The notes: a model not told the origin generated them from the letters alone. DNA of 25,089 nucleotides from Deltaproteobacteria bacterium (GCA_018262315.1 JAGSPS010000005.1:1-25089); one strand, 5' to 3'; numbered from the stretch's first letter, positions 9,954 to 17,886 are shown. Translations and numbers: made by a program.

Positions 9954-10826
9954 ATGGATTCGAGGCAGATCGATTGGAAGATCGATCGAGGTTGGGAACG
10001 GGCGTCGGACATCGCGCCCGCGGCGCTCGCCGAAGCGCGCGTGCAACTCCACCACGCTCTGCAACTCGTCGCCGACGTCGGGCGCAAGCTCGCGGACGAC
10101 GCCGACACGGAGTACCTGCCAACCGCGCGTGGGCTCGCCACCGGTCTCGCGCGCGGAGCGCGACCGTTTCGCGCGGCGCTCGGGATCGGCGATTTCACGC
10201 TGCACCTGACCGACGCCGAGGGCAAGCCCGCCCGGAGCCTGCCGCTCGCGGGCAAGACCTACGATGCGGCGGTCCGCTGGTTGCGCGCGGAACTCGATGC
10301 GCTCGGCGCCGACGGGGCGAAGGTCACCGGCAGGACGCCGTACGACCTCCCGCCGCACAAGATTCTCGACGGCGCGCCGTTCGCTGCGCCCGGCGAGGAC
10401 GTGCTGCGCGGACTCGCCACGCACTTCTCGAACGCCTGGCGGGTATTGAGTTTCGTCTCCGAGAGCACGCCCGACTGCAGCGCGCCGCGCTGCTCGGCGG
10501 CGGCGTTTGCATACGAAAGCCACACGAGCCCCGCCGAAGGCATCGACATCGCCATCGGCTTCCGGCCCGGCGACGCCGAGCGCAACGAGCCGTTCTTCTA
10601 CGTCGCGTTCGCGCCGCGTCCCACGTTCGTGGCCGACGAGATCGACGATCTCGCCGAGCTGGAAGGCGGCGGCGAGTGGAACGACGAGGAGTGGTTCGGA
10701 GCCGTTCTGCCGGGATCGGCGTACACGATCTACGACACGGAATCGCTGCAGGCCGCCTCGGTCCTCGCCTTCTTCGACTCCGCCCTCGAACAACTCCGCA
10801 CCCTCGCCGGCCTCGAAGAAGAGTGA
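9954..10826 (+). CDS. Hypothetical protein, distantly DUF5996-like
   Basis: 290 residues from the ATG at 9954, preceded by GGAGG at good spacing. Cytoplasmic by appearance: no signal peptide and no membrane segment. Several blocks recall the layout of DUF5996 proteins: FTLHL with LPLAGKTYDAAVRWLRAEL (about 82-118), PYDLPPHKIL, IDIAIGFRPGD (about 198-208), PFFYVAFAPRP (about 213-223), and an acidic C-terminus with LAFFDSALEQL. The match is from memory and loose, so the family call is tentative. The C-terminal third is notably acidic. The gene stands alone on the plus strand, downstream of the propeller relic, and its 3' end is followed by a large inverted repeat. Function unknown. Confidence 0.75.
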   Translation: MDSRQIDWKIDRGWERASDIAPAALAEARVQLHHALQLVADVGRKLADDADTEYLPTARGLATGLARGARPFRAALGIGDFTLHLTDAEGKPARSLPLAGKTYDAAVRWLRAELDALGADGAKVTGRTPYDLPPHKILDGAPFAAPGEDVLRGLATHFSNAWRVLSFVSESTPDCSAPRCSAAAFAYESHTSPAEGIDIAIGFRPGDAERNEPFFYVAFAPRPTFVADEIDDLAELEGGGEWNDEEWFGAVLPGSAYTIYDTESLQAASVLAFFDSALEQLRTLAGLEEE

Positions 10827-10833
10827 CATCGAG

Positions 10834-10921
10834 GACGAAGGGGACTGTCCCTCCGTCCACGCACCCAGGTCCGACGCTTCACCGCGCTCCAAACGTGGAC
10901 GGCGGGACTGTCCCATTCGTC
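10834..10921. repeat. REPIN-like inverted repeat
   Basis: Two 28-nt arms, 10834-10861 and 10894-10921, are reverse complements at 25 of 28 positions, separated by 32 nt. Each arm itself contains an almost perfect palindrome of the form GGGACWGTCCC followed by TTCGTC. The structure (paired palindromic units in inverted orientation, extragenic, between convergent genes) is that of REP doublets or REPINs, which are typically spread by REP-associated tyrosine transposases encoded elsewhere in the genome. It may also act as a bidirectional transcription stop for the flanking convergent genes, although no T-run follows. Confidence 0.65.
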
Positions 10922-10992
10922 TCTCGGGTGATGCCGGCAGTTACTCCTCTGCTCTGCTCGCCGAGCGCGTCTCGCCGTCCGCGTCCCGGGTC

Positions 10993-12363
10993 TCAAGAAC
11001 CGTCGCGCAGCGCGAGTTTTCTCAGGATCTCGGCGTGACGCGCGCGCGAGAGCGGGTAGCCGCGCGCGAGCAGCACGCCGGCGATCAGGAAACAGGCGGG
11101 CGCCACGCCGGTCATCCAGCGGATCGCCTGACGCGCCGTTTCGCTCTGCTCCTCCCCCTTCCGGTAGCCGAGCACGTCGAGCAGCCCCATCACCAGGAAC
11201 ACGCCGAGCGCTCCGCCGAGTTTGCGCAAGAAGGTGAAGACGCCGTTGTAGAGACCTTCGCGGCGTTCGCCGGTCGCGAGGTCGTCCTCGTCGATCACCT
11301 CGCCGAGCATCGACCACGGCATCAGGTCGACGACGGCGTAGCCGAGCCCCACGATCGGCACCCAGACGAAGATCACCCAGCGCGGCCACTCGGGCGTCGC
11401 GAGCGAAAGTCCGAGACTCGTCGCCGCCCACCACAGCGAGCCGATCACGAACACCTGCACCTTGTCGCGACCTCGAGCGAGCCACAGCCAGAACGGCAGG
11501 GCGAGCACGACCGCCGAGAGGAACAGCACCATCACCAGCTCGAAGTCGCCCGGTCGCAGCAGCCAATAGGTCGTGTAGAGGATCAACAGCGCGCCGGCGA
11601 GATCCATCGCGATGCGGCCCATGATGTAGACGGCCGTGAGTTGCATGAAGGTGCGATGGCGCGCGACGACGCGCATGCCGTCGAGGAAGCTCTGCTCGAT
11701 CGAGCGAGCGCGAAAGGCCGGGCGCTCGAAGGTGACGCTGTACACCGCGAACCACGGCAGCATCAGCAGGAAGCCGAAGAGCGCGCCGGCGGCGGCGAAG
11801 CCCTCCTTGCCGCCACCGAGCGCCTCGGCGGTCGGCCGCACCGCGATCGCCGCGAAGACACCGAGCATCGAGCCGAAGGTGCGATAGGTGTTGAGCGAGG
11901 TGCGCGCATCGTATTCGAGCGCCATCTCGGGCAGAATCGCCAGATACGGGACCGTGAGCACCGTCATCGAGAGCGCGTGCGCCAGGTAGATCAGCGTGTA
12001 GTAGGCGAAGCGTCCTCCCGCCCCGGCGAAGGGCGACTCGACCCACAGCAGCGCGAAGGTGACGCCGTACGGGATCGCGCCGAGCAGGAAGTAGGGACGC
12101 CGCCGGCCGAGCGCCCAGCGGGTGCGGTCCGAGAGCCGGCCCATCAGCGGGTCGGCGAAGGCGTCGATGGTGCGGGCGATCAGCGGGATCAGGCCGGCGA
12201 GCGCGGCGCGCAGGTCGGCGACCTGCGGCAGGAAGTACGAGGCGTAGATCAGCGAGAGCGCGGCGAGCGACGTGTTGAGCGTGAAGTCGCCGGCGGCGTA
12301 GATGCTCTTGCGCAGCGGATCGAGACGCGGCTCCGGCTTCGGATCCGCCAGCGCTTCACTCAT
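10993..12363 (-). CDS. GPH-type sugar:cation symporter (MFS)
   Basis: 456 residues starting at the ATG at 12363 (MSEALADPKPEPRLDPLRKS); the frame is open further upstream but that part is antisense-like noise over the exonuclease gene. About twelve hydrophobic segments. Signature blocks of the glycoside-pentoside-hexuronide family are present: AFADPLMGRLSDRTR near residue 90 with GRRRPYFLLGAIP after it, and DLMPWSMLGEVIDEDDLATGERREG in the second half. The protein should sit in the inner membrane and import a sugar or related organic solute with a cation; the substrate is unknown, and GPH members in such bacteria are often loosely annotated. Its ATG overlaps the exonuclease stop codon (ATGA), so it is the last gene of a translationally coupled operon. 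A REPIN-like repeat lies beyond its 3' end. Confidence 0.88.
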   Translation of the reverse strand: MSEALADPKPEPRLDPLRKSIYAAGDFTLNTSLAALSLIYASYFLPQVADLRAALAGLIPLIARTIDAFADPLMGRLSDRTRWALGRRRPYFLLGAIPYGVTFALLWVESPFAGAGGRFAYYTLIYLAHALSMTVLTVPYLAILPEMALEYDARTSLNTYRTFGSMLGVFAAIAVRPTAEALGGGKEGFAAAGALFGFLLMLPWFAVYSVTFERPAFRARSIEQSFLDGMRVVARHRTFMQLTAVYIMGRIAMDLAGALLILYTTYWLLRPGDFELVMVLFLSAVVLALPFWLWLARGRDKVQVFVIGSLWWAATSLGLSLATPEWPRWVIFVWVPIVGLGYAVVDLMPWSMLGEVIDEDDLATGERREGLYNGVFTFLRKLGGALGVFLVMGLLDVLGYRKGEEQSETARQAIRWMTGVAPACFLIAGVLLARGYPLSRARHAEILRKLALRDGS

Positions 12364-13157
12364 CCGAGCACTGCGGGGTCGAGATCGACGCCGACCGGGC
12401 AGTGATCCGAGCCGCGTACCTGCGGCGCGATCCAGGCGCTCCGTGCAAAGCGCATCGCGGCGGGCGACGCGAGCACGTAGTCGATGCGCCAGCCCACGTT
12501 GCGTTCGCGCACGCCCTGACGCTGGCTCCACCAACTGTAGTGACCGCCTTCGGGCACGAAGCTCCGGAACGCGTCCACCCAACCGGCCGCGATCCAGCGG
12601 TCGATCTCGGCGCGCTCTTCGGGCAGGAAGCCGCTGGTCTTCTGGTTTCCCTGCGGGCGCGCGAGATCGATCTCGCGGTGCGCGGTGTTGAAGTCGCCCA
12701 GCACGAGCACCCGGAAACCCGCGCGGCGAAGGCTGTCGGCGCGCTCGAAGAGCGCGCGGTAGAAGGCGAGCTTGTACGGCACGCGCGAGTTGTCGCGCAG
12801 CGTGCCGCTGCCTTTCGGGAAGTACGCGTTGGCGACCACGAGTCGCCCGAAGCGCGCGACCAGCAGGCGCCCCTCGACGTCGAAGTGGGGGAGACCGAGC
12901 GAGCGTTCCACCGCGTCGGGCTTGCGCCGCGCGTAGAGAGCGACGCCGCTGTAGCCGCGTTGCTCCGCGGGTGCGAACTCGGCGTGATAGTCGCGCGGCG
13001 CGCGCACGGCGGGCGGCAACTCGTGGGGCAGTGCGCGCACTTCCTGCAGGCCCACGATGTCGGCGCCGGCGCGTGCGAGCCAACGCGAGAAGCCCTTTCG
13101 CGCGCAGGCGCGCAGTCCGTTGACGTTCCAGGACGCCACGCGCAGGGCGCGCGTCAC
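12360..13157 (-). CDS. xthA: Exonuclease III (exodeoxyribonuclease III)
   Basis: 265 residues from a GTG at 13157, which overlaps the stop of the upstream gene as GTGA and has GAGGG upstream; the 18-residue extension to 13211 is not family-like. Family motifs are in order: LRVASWNVNGLRA (metal ligand Asn), VGLQEVRA (Glu39), GYSGVALYAR, NAYFPKG, VLVLGDFNTAH (catalytic Asp/Asn), and the C-terminal GSDHCPVGVDL. YSWWSQR and RIDYVLAS match the ExoIII/AP-endonuclease fold. Expected role: cleavage at abasic sites and 3'-5' removal from duplex DNA in base excision repair, in the cytoplasm. Sitting between a zinc-ribbon membrane protein and a transporter gives no obvious functional link. Next gene downstream overlaps by 4 nt. 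Confidence 0.95.
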   Translation of the reverse strand: MTRALRVASWNVNGLRACARKGFSRWLARAGADIVGLQEVRALPHELPPAVRAPRDYHAEFAPAEQRGYSGVALYARRKPDAVERSLGLPHFDVEGRLLVARFGRLVVANAYFPKGSGTLRDNSRVPYKLAFYRALFERADSLRRAGFRVLVLGDFNTAHREIDLARPQGNQKTSGFLPEERAEIDRWIAAGWVDAFRSFVPEGGHYSWWSQRQGVRERNVGWRIDYVLASPAAMRFARSAWIAPQVRGSDHCPVGVDLDPAVLG

Positions 13158-13459
13158 CCGCCCTCGGTGCACGAGCGCAGGATTCCCGTGACGATCGCGA
13201 GCACGATCCACAAGCCCGCCATGGCGATCTTCAGCGGACGCGCCGCCTGCTGGGGATCGGCGGCCGGCTCGTCGTCATCCGCTTGCGTCGGCCACGGCGA
13301 CGCCGATCCCGGTCGGGTGACGGGCGCGGGCGCCGCGCCGCCCTCGGCGGGCCGTTCGGGTGACACCGGACCGCCGCAGTGCACGCAACGACGGGTGCCC
13401 GGCGGATGCGTGACGCGGCAGCTCGGGCACCACGCTTCGTGCGGGAAGGTGGTCGTCAT
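13154..13459 (-). CDS. Zinc-ribbon protein with one C-terminal membrane helix
   Basis: 101 residues. The N-terminus carries two CxxC knuckles, Cys11/Cys14 (WCPSC) and Cys25/Cys28 (RCVHCGG), 10 residues apart: a zinc ribbon. Then comes a Pro/Ala/Asp-rich linker (about 31-75) and a hydrophobic helix (about 77-94, IAMAGLWIVLAIVTGIL). Predicted membrane-anchored with the ribbon in the cytoplasm. The ATG at 13459 overlaps the Nudix stop (ATGA) and its own stop overlaps the exonuclease GTG (GTGA), so it is coupled on both sides; this is strong evidence that the gene is real although too generic to assign a job. The long frame open upstream is a shadow of the Nudix gene. Confidence 0.75.
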   Translation of the reverse strand: MTTTFPHEAWCPSCRVTHPPGTRRCVHCGGPVSPERPAEGGAAPAPVTRPGSASPWPTQADDDEPAADPQQAARPLKIAMAGLWIVLAIVTGILRSCTEGG

Positions 13460-14037
13460 GCGAAGAGCTGCAACGCCGAAGCTGCGAGCAGCCGCCGCAC
13501 CTTGAGGCCGAGGCGCAACACGCTGTCGTCGTCGGCGACGTCTTCGAGCGCGTCCATCTCGAACCATTCGAGAGCCGTCGACTCGTCGCTCGCGAAGATC
13601 GTCTGGCCGGGCGCCGCGACCAGCACGAAGCGCACGTCGTGATGGTGGTGCGCCGGCTCGCTGCCGCGCGCGGGAATCCGATGGACGTCGAGGTCGACCG
13701 GCATCGGCGCGTCCGCGGCCCATGCGAAGCGCAGCCCCGCGAGTCCCGATTCCTCGCGCGCCTCGCGCAACGCCACCGCGGCGACGTCCGCCTCGCCGTC
13801 CGCGTGGCCGCCCAGCTGGAGCCAGCGGTCGAGCTTGCGGTGGTGCGTCAGCAGGAAGCGCTTGCCGTCGGGTGAGAGCACCCACGCCGAAGCCGTCACG
13901 TGACCGGGGAAGCAGCGGCGCTCGAAGCAGTCGCGCTGCGTCTCGACGAGCGCGCGGATGCGATCGGCGCACGCCGCCTCGTCGGGGTGTGATGCGCGGT
14001 AGCGCACGAGCAGATCGAGCAGCGGTTTGCGATGCAC
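13456..14037 (-). CDS. Nudix hydrolase
   Basis: 193 residues. The Nudix box spans about 76-99 (GGHADGEADVAAVAL followed by REAREESGL). The metal-binding REAREESG core is intact; the first conserved Glu of the GX5EX7REUXEEXGU consensus falls on Ala84, with Glu82 two places away, a variant I associate with the GGHADG subgroup. VTASAWVLSPDGKRFLLTHH is the usual strand preceding the box. Such proteins hydrolyse a nucleoside diphosphate linked to another group; the substrate cannot be named. Start: ATG at 14037, 24 bases after the ClpP stop, without a strong RBS. It ends in an ATGA overlap with the zinc-ribbon gene. Cytoplasmic. Confidence 0.9.
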   Translation of the reverse strand: MHRKPLLDLLVRYRASHPDEAACADRIRALVETQRDCFERRCFPGHVTASAWVLSPDGKRFLLTHHRKLDRWLQLGGHADGEADVAAVALREAREESGLAGLRFAWAADAPMPVDLDVHRIPARGSEPAHHHHDVRFVLVAAPGQTIFASDESTALEWFEMDALEDVADDDSVLRLGLKVRRLLAASALQLFA

Positions 14038-14061
14038 AGTGTGTCTCGCGGCGAGCAGCGC

Positions 14062-14643
14062 TCAGAGATCGGACGCGCTCCGGATGATCTTACCGACGAT
14101 CCCGTACGCCTGCGCCTCTTCGGGACTCATCCAGAAGTTGCGATCGGTGTCCTCCGCGACCTTCTCGATCGGCTGCCCCGTCGCGTCCGCGATGCACTGG
14201 TTGAGGCGCGCGCGAGCGCGCAGCAGTTCCTCGGCCTCGATGTGGATGTCCGAAGCGCGGCCCTGCGCGCCGCCCATCGGCTGGTGGATCATGAAGCGCG
14301 TGTTCGGCAGCGCGAAGCGATCTTCGCGGGGCACCGCCAGGTAGATGTGGACGCCCGCGCTCGCCACCCAGCCGGTGCCGACGATCCGCACCCGCGGCTT
14401 GACGAAGCGGAGGATGTCGTGGATCGAGTCGCCGGCCTCGACGTGGCCGCCCTCGGAGTGGAGGAACACCGTGATCGGCGCCTCCGATTCGGCCGACAGC
14501 GCCAGCAATTGCGCCGTCACTTCCTGAGCGAGCTTCGACGTGATCTCGCCGTGGATCAGCACGGTGCGCGCCTCGAACAGGCGTTCCGCGATCCTCGGCT
14601 GGATCACCCCGAGGCTCGGGATCGCGTCTTCTTTCGCACTCAT
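14062..14643 (-). CDS. clpP: ClpP-family serine protease subunit
   Basis: 193 residues, the normal ClpP length. The triad can be read: Ser96 in GWVASAGVHIYLA, His120 in FMIHQPMGG, and Asp165 or Asp167 in EDTDRNFWMSPEEAQAYGI. LHSEGGHVEAGDSIHDIL corresponds to the oxyanion/head region. The ATG at 14643 has a perfect AGGAGG six bases upstream, implying good expression. ClpP forms a barrel of two heptameric rings that degrades proteins delivered by a Clp ATPase. Here there is no clpX, clpA or tig neighbour, and GTGWVASAG differs from the usual GQAASMGA around the serine, so I take it as a paralogue rather than the main housekeeping ClpP. It is the first gene of a five-gene minus-strand operon and divergent from the metallopeptidase. 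Confidence 0.92.
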   Translation of the reverse strand: MSAKEDAIPSLGVIQPRIAERLFEARTVLIHGEITSKLAQEVTAQLLALSAESEAPITVFLHSEGGHVEAGDSIHDILRFVKPRVRIVGTGWVASAGVHIYLAVPREDRFALPNTRFMIHQPMGGAQGRASDIHIEAEELLRARARLNQCIADATGQPIEKVAEDTDRNFWMSPEEAQAYGIVGKIIRSASDL

Positions 14644-14757
14644 GCGGTTCCTCCTGGGCTCGGCCGGCGGAGCCTAACCCCGGAGTCGATGCCGACAAGA
14701 CTGCCATGACTGCCTTGGGTAGAGTGCCGCCCCGCCGTGTCCCCCCGACGTGGCTCT

Positions 14758-14773
14758 GGAGGCTTCCCCCTTG
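14758..14773 (+). promoter_or_regulatory. Ribosome-binding site deciding a TTG start
   Basis: GGAGG at 14758-14762 is followed after 8 bases by TTG at 14771. The in-frame GTG at 14750 has only a C-run upstream. This favours TTG 14771 as the metallopeptidase start. Confidence 0.55.
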
Positions 14774-15529
14774 GCTCCGCCGCGAACCGCGAAGCGCCCG
14801 TTCTGGGCGGCATTTCCCGACGAGGAACTGCTCGACCTGCGGTTGTGCGACCTGCGCCTGCAGGTCGCGGGCTCGCGCCTCGCGCCGCTGCTCGCGCGGC
14901 TCGATCGCGACTTCGCGAGCAAGGGCATCGCGCGCTTTCGTCCCTACGCGTGGTTCTCGACGGGCTGGTTCACGCCGCACGGAACCACCGGCTTCGCAAT
15001 CCCGTTCTATCTCGCGCATCCGCGCCTGCTGCGACTCGAGCGCCACCTGATCGGCGACGCCGAGGGCGGCAGCGTCGCGTCGTGCATGCGCCTGTTGCGC
15101 CATGAGGCCGCGCACGCGCTCGACCACGCCTATCGACTCCACCGCCGCGGCAGCTGGCGCGAACAGTTCGGACCGTTCAGCCGGCCCTATCACGCGACCT
15201 ACCGGCCGCGTCTCGGACACCGCGGCTTCGTGGTGAACCTCGGGCACGGCTACGCGCAGAGTCACCCCGCCGAAGACTGGGCCGAGACATTCGCGGTGTG
15301 GCTCGCACCCACTTCGCGCTGGCGCATGCAATACCAGGGGTGGCCGGCGTTGCGCAAGCTCTGCTACGTGGACGCGTTGGTGCGCGAGATCCGGAATCTT
15401 CCCCCCGCCGTGCGCACCCGAGAGCGCGTCGATCCGCTGGACGAGAAGCGCGTCACGCTGCGCGAACACTATGCGCGCAAGAGCGCGCGACTCGGGCGTG
15501 CTCGACTGCGGGGGGAGTTCTTGCGATGA
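14771..15529 (+). CDS. Putative zinc metallopeptidase paired with an ATP-grasp ligase
   Basis: 252 residues from TTG 14771 (259 if GTG 14750 is used). The core is an HExxH zinc-binding helix, LLRHEAAHALDHAYRLH (about 107-124 in the TTG numbering), where the two His and the Glu would bind zinc and activate water. About 57 residues later, PAEDWAETFAVWL offers a Glu as third ligand, as in gluzincin-type peptidases. The conserved surroundings (IPFYLAHPRLLRLERHL, HPAEDWAETFAVWLAP, WPALRKLCYVDALVREI) match, from memory, a family annotated only as putative zinc-binding metallopeptidase that often sits beside an ATP-grasp gene. No signal peptide, so it is likely cytoplasmic. Its TGA overlaps the ATG of the ligase, implying coupled translation. 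Substrate unknown. Confidence 0.8.
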   Translation: MAPPRTAKRPFWAAFPDEELLDLRLCDLRLQVAGSRLAPLLARLDRDFASKGIARFRPYAWFSTGWFTPHGTTGFAIPFYLAHPRLLRLERHLIGDAEGGSVASCMRLLRHEAAHALDHAYRLHRRGSWREQFGPFSRPYHATYRPRLGHRGFVVNLGHGYAQSHPAEDWAETFAVWLAPTSRWRMQYQGWPALRKLCYVDALVREIRNLPPAVRTRERVDPLDEKRVTLREHYARKSARLGRARLRGEFLR

Positions 15530-16620
15530 CCGCAAAGCGGCCGACTGCCGCAGTCGGCGGAAGCACGCCGCGCCGCAGCCGAGCGAAGGCCAGCAAGCCG
15601 CTCCGCGTGCTCGTGCTCACGCACGTCGACCTGGTGCCCCCCGACTCGCTCGAAGGCCAGAGCGAGAAGGACATCGCGGCGTGGCGCAAGGAGTACGACG
15701 TCTGTCTCGGCCTGCGCGAACTCGGTCACGAGGTGCAGGTGCTCGGCGTCTCGCACGATCTGGCTCCCATCCGGCAACACGTCGAAGGCTTCCAACCCCA
15801 TGTCGTGTTCCATCTGCTGATGGAGTTCCAGGACGTCGCCGTCTACCAGGCGCACGTCACGGGCTATCTCGAACTGCTGCGCGTTCCGTACGCGGGCTGC
15901 AACCCGCGCGGCCTGCTGCTCGCCCGCGACAAGGCGCTCTCGAAGTTGCTCTTCCGCGTCCACCGCATCCCCACGCCCGGTTTCCTGGTGTTCGCGCGCG
16001 ACCGCGCGATCCGCGTTCCCAAGCGGCTCGGCTACCCGCTGATCGTGAAGTCGGTGGACGAGGAGGCGTCGCTCGGCATCGCACAGGCGTCGATCGTGCA
16101 CGACGAGGAGCACCTGCGCGAGCGCATCGCGTTCGTGCACCGGCGCGTCGCGACCGATGCGATCGCCGAGCAGTACGTCGCGGGGCGCGAACTGACGATC
16201 GGCGTGCTCGGCAACGACCGGCTCGCCACCTTCCCGGTCTGGGAGATGTTCTTCGAGAATCTGCCCGAAGGCTCCGAGCCGATCGCCACCGCGCGCGTGA
16301 AGTGGGACGTGGCCTATCAACGCCGCGTTGGAATCGACACGGGACCCGCCCGCGAACTCGCCCCGCACCTCGACGCCGAGATCACCCGCATCGCGCGGCG
16401 CACCTACAAGGCGCTCGGCCTCTCGGGCTACGCGCGCATCGACCTGCGCCTCGACGAAGCGGGCAAGCTCTACGTGATCGAGGCGAACCCGAACCCCGAT
16501 CTCACCAAGGCGGAAGATTTCGCGCGCTCCGCCGCCGCGACGGGCCTCGAATACAACGCGCTGCTGCAGCGCATCCTGAACCTCGGCATGAAGCACCGCT
16601 CGCCGTGGAAGGCGAGCTGA
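15526..16620 (+). CDS. ATP-grasp carboxylate-amine ligase (D-Ala-D-Ala ligase-like)
   Basis: 364 residues from the ATG at 15526, which overlaps the metallopeptidase stop as ATGA and has GGGGGAG upstream; the extension to 15298 is a shadow. ATP-grasp features run in order: an N-terminal Rossmann-like half (LRVLVLTHVDLVPPD, then VVFHLLMEF), a PYAGCNPRG block, DKALSKLLF (about 135-143), YPLIVKSVDEEASLGI with the ATP-binding Lys, EQYVAGRELTIGVLG (216-229), and the metal site RIDLRLDEAGKLYVIEANPNP with Asp306, Glu319 and Asn321. This chemistry activates a carboxylate as acyl phosphate and joins it to an amine. It is not the housekeeping Ddl: it lacks the cell-wall gene context and carries the lengthened N-terminus. 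With its peptidase partner it may act on one peptide-like product. Substrates unknown. Confidence 0.88.
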   Translation: MTAKRPTAAVGGSTPRRSRAKASKPLRVLVLTHVDLVPPDSLEGQSEKDIAAWRKEYDVCLGLRELGHEVQVLGVSHDLAPIRQHVEGFQPHVVFHLLMEFQDVAVYQAHVTGYLELLRVPYAGCNPRGLLLARDKALSKLLFRVHRIPTPGFLVFARDRAIRVPKRLGYPLIVKSVDEEASLGIAQASIVHDEEHLRERIAFVHRRVATDAIAEQYVAGRELTIGVLGNDRLATFPVWEMFFENLPEGSEPIATARVKWDVAYQRRVGIDTGPARELAPHLDAEITRIARRTYKALGLSGYARIDLRLDEAGKLYVIEANPNPDLTKAEDFARSAAATGLEYNALLQRILNLGMKHRSPWKAS

Positions 16621-16692
16621 ACGCGCGCGCACCGGGTTGCCGGCAATTCGCTTCGCGCAATGCGGCGCTCGGCCGATTTCCAGAAGCCGCCG

Positions 16693-17886
16693 TCAGCGGC
16701 GTTCCGTCAGACAGGCGCGAAAGGCGGGTGCCAGCGTGCCGTTCGCGTCGAGCGTCTCGATCGTCAGCTCGACGGCGCGGCTCGCATCGGCGTCCAGCCG
16801 CGCATAGCCGGACTCCGCCGCTGCGAAGAGCGTGCCCGGGATCCCGTACGCCCAGCTGAGGTTCGGCGCCGAACCGGCGCCGCTCACGACTTCGAAGCGT
16901 TTCGCCCTGCCACCGCGGAGCACCTGGAGGTCGTGATCGTGCCCCGAGGCGTAGACGAGCGGCGGCGCCGCGGCGAAACTGCGTTCGATCGATTCGATCA
17001 TCTGCTGGTAGGCGGTCGAGGGCACATCCTGCGGACTCACCCCGAGCATCCGCGCGACGTGGCGGATCGAGCCGAGCACGGGGACCGGGATCCACAGCGA
17101 GCGATTCATCTCGCGGAACGGGAAGAGGTGCTCCTTCCAGCCGAAGCGCGCGCCGTGTGGTCCGCCGCTGCGCAGCGGATGGTGCCCGAGCACGATCGCG
17201 TGCCGGTCGCCCGTGTCGCGCAGCGTCGCTTCGAGCGCGCGCTCGACCTCCGCTCGATTCGTCTCGGCGCAGCCGGAGCCGTCGCCTTCCGGACGCGCCG
17301 CCTCGTGCAGCCACCATTGCGTGTCGAGGAAGACGAGCGCGAGCCGCGAGCCGAGCGCCGCCGAAACCGGACCCGGACAGCCGTCGGGCGGCACCACCGA
17401 CGCGCCGCGCGCCGCCACGAAGCGGGTCTGGCGCTTCATCGCTTCCCAGCCGTCGGCGCCCCCATTGTCCCAGTCGTGATTGCCCGGCACCAGGTAACCG
17501 CGCGCGCCCGAGCGCCGGACGACCGCGAGCTGGGCGTCGAGGCGCCGCTCGTCTTCGGCGCGTCCCTGGTGGTCGGGTTTGTGCAGGCCGACCGGATAGA
17601 CGTTGTCGCCGAGGAACGCGATCACGACGCGCTCCGCGCCGAGCGCGCGCACCCGCTCGCTCGCTTCGGCTGCGAGCGCGTCGAGCAGGGGTTCGGTCGG
17701 CGCGCGCGGCGCGCCGGCGTCGCCGATCAGGAAGAGTGTCGAATCGGCTACACCGGCATCTTCGCAAGCGGCCGGCAGCGCTGACACACCGGCGTGCGCA
17801 ACGCCGCGCTCAGTGCGACCCGAAACCGCGACGAAGCCGAGCCATGCGGCCAGCAACGCGATCCAGATCACGCGGCGCAGTTGCAC
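16693..17886 (-). CDS. Exported calcineurin-like metallophosphoesterase
   Basis: 397 residues from a GTG at 17886 with GGAG six bases upstream; the open frame continues to 18045 but is not family-like. The N-terminus (QLRRVIWIALLAAWLGFVAV) is a signal peptide or anchor, so the enzyme should act in the periplasm or at the outer face of the inner membrane. Dinuclear metal motifs are complete: LIGDAG (54-58), GDNVY (93-97), GNHDW (135-139), LGHHP, and the C-terminal GHDHDLQVL. It should cleave phosphomono- or phosphodiesters; substrate unknown. It converges with the ATP-grasp gene (72-base gap) and diverges from the PEP-CTERM gene. The gap holds only a short palindrome, TTGCCGGCAA at 16637-16646, and no clear terminator. 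Confidence 0.9.
   Translation of the reverse strand: MQLRRVIWIALLAAWLGFVAVSGRTERGVAHAGVSALPAACEDAGVADSTLFLIGDAGAPRAPTEPLLDALAAEASERVRALGAERVVIAFLGDNVYPVGLHKPDHQGRAEDERRLDAQLAVVRRSGARGYLVPGNHDWDNGGADGWEAMKRQTRFVAARGASVVPPDGCPGPVSAALGSRLALVFLDTQWWLHEAARPEGDGSGCAETNRAEVERALEATLRDTGDRHAIVLGHHPLRSGGPHGARFGWKEHLFPFREMNRSLWIPVPVLGSIRHVARMLGVSPQDVPSTAYQQMIESIERSFAAAPPLVYASGHDHDLQVLRGGRAKRFEVVSGAGSAPNLSWAYGIPGTLFAAAESGYARLDADASRAVELTIETLDANGTLAPAFRACLTERR

Noticed and set aside
12364..13083. Upstream extension of the transporter frame
   Set aside because: It lies over the exonuclease gene in another frame and looks like shadow sequence; the ATGA overlap fixes the real start.
16637..16646. TTGCCGGCAA palindrome as a terminator between convergent genes
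   Set aside because: The stem is only five base pairs with no loop and no T-run.
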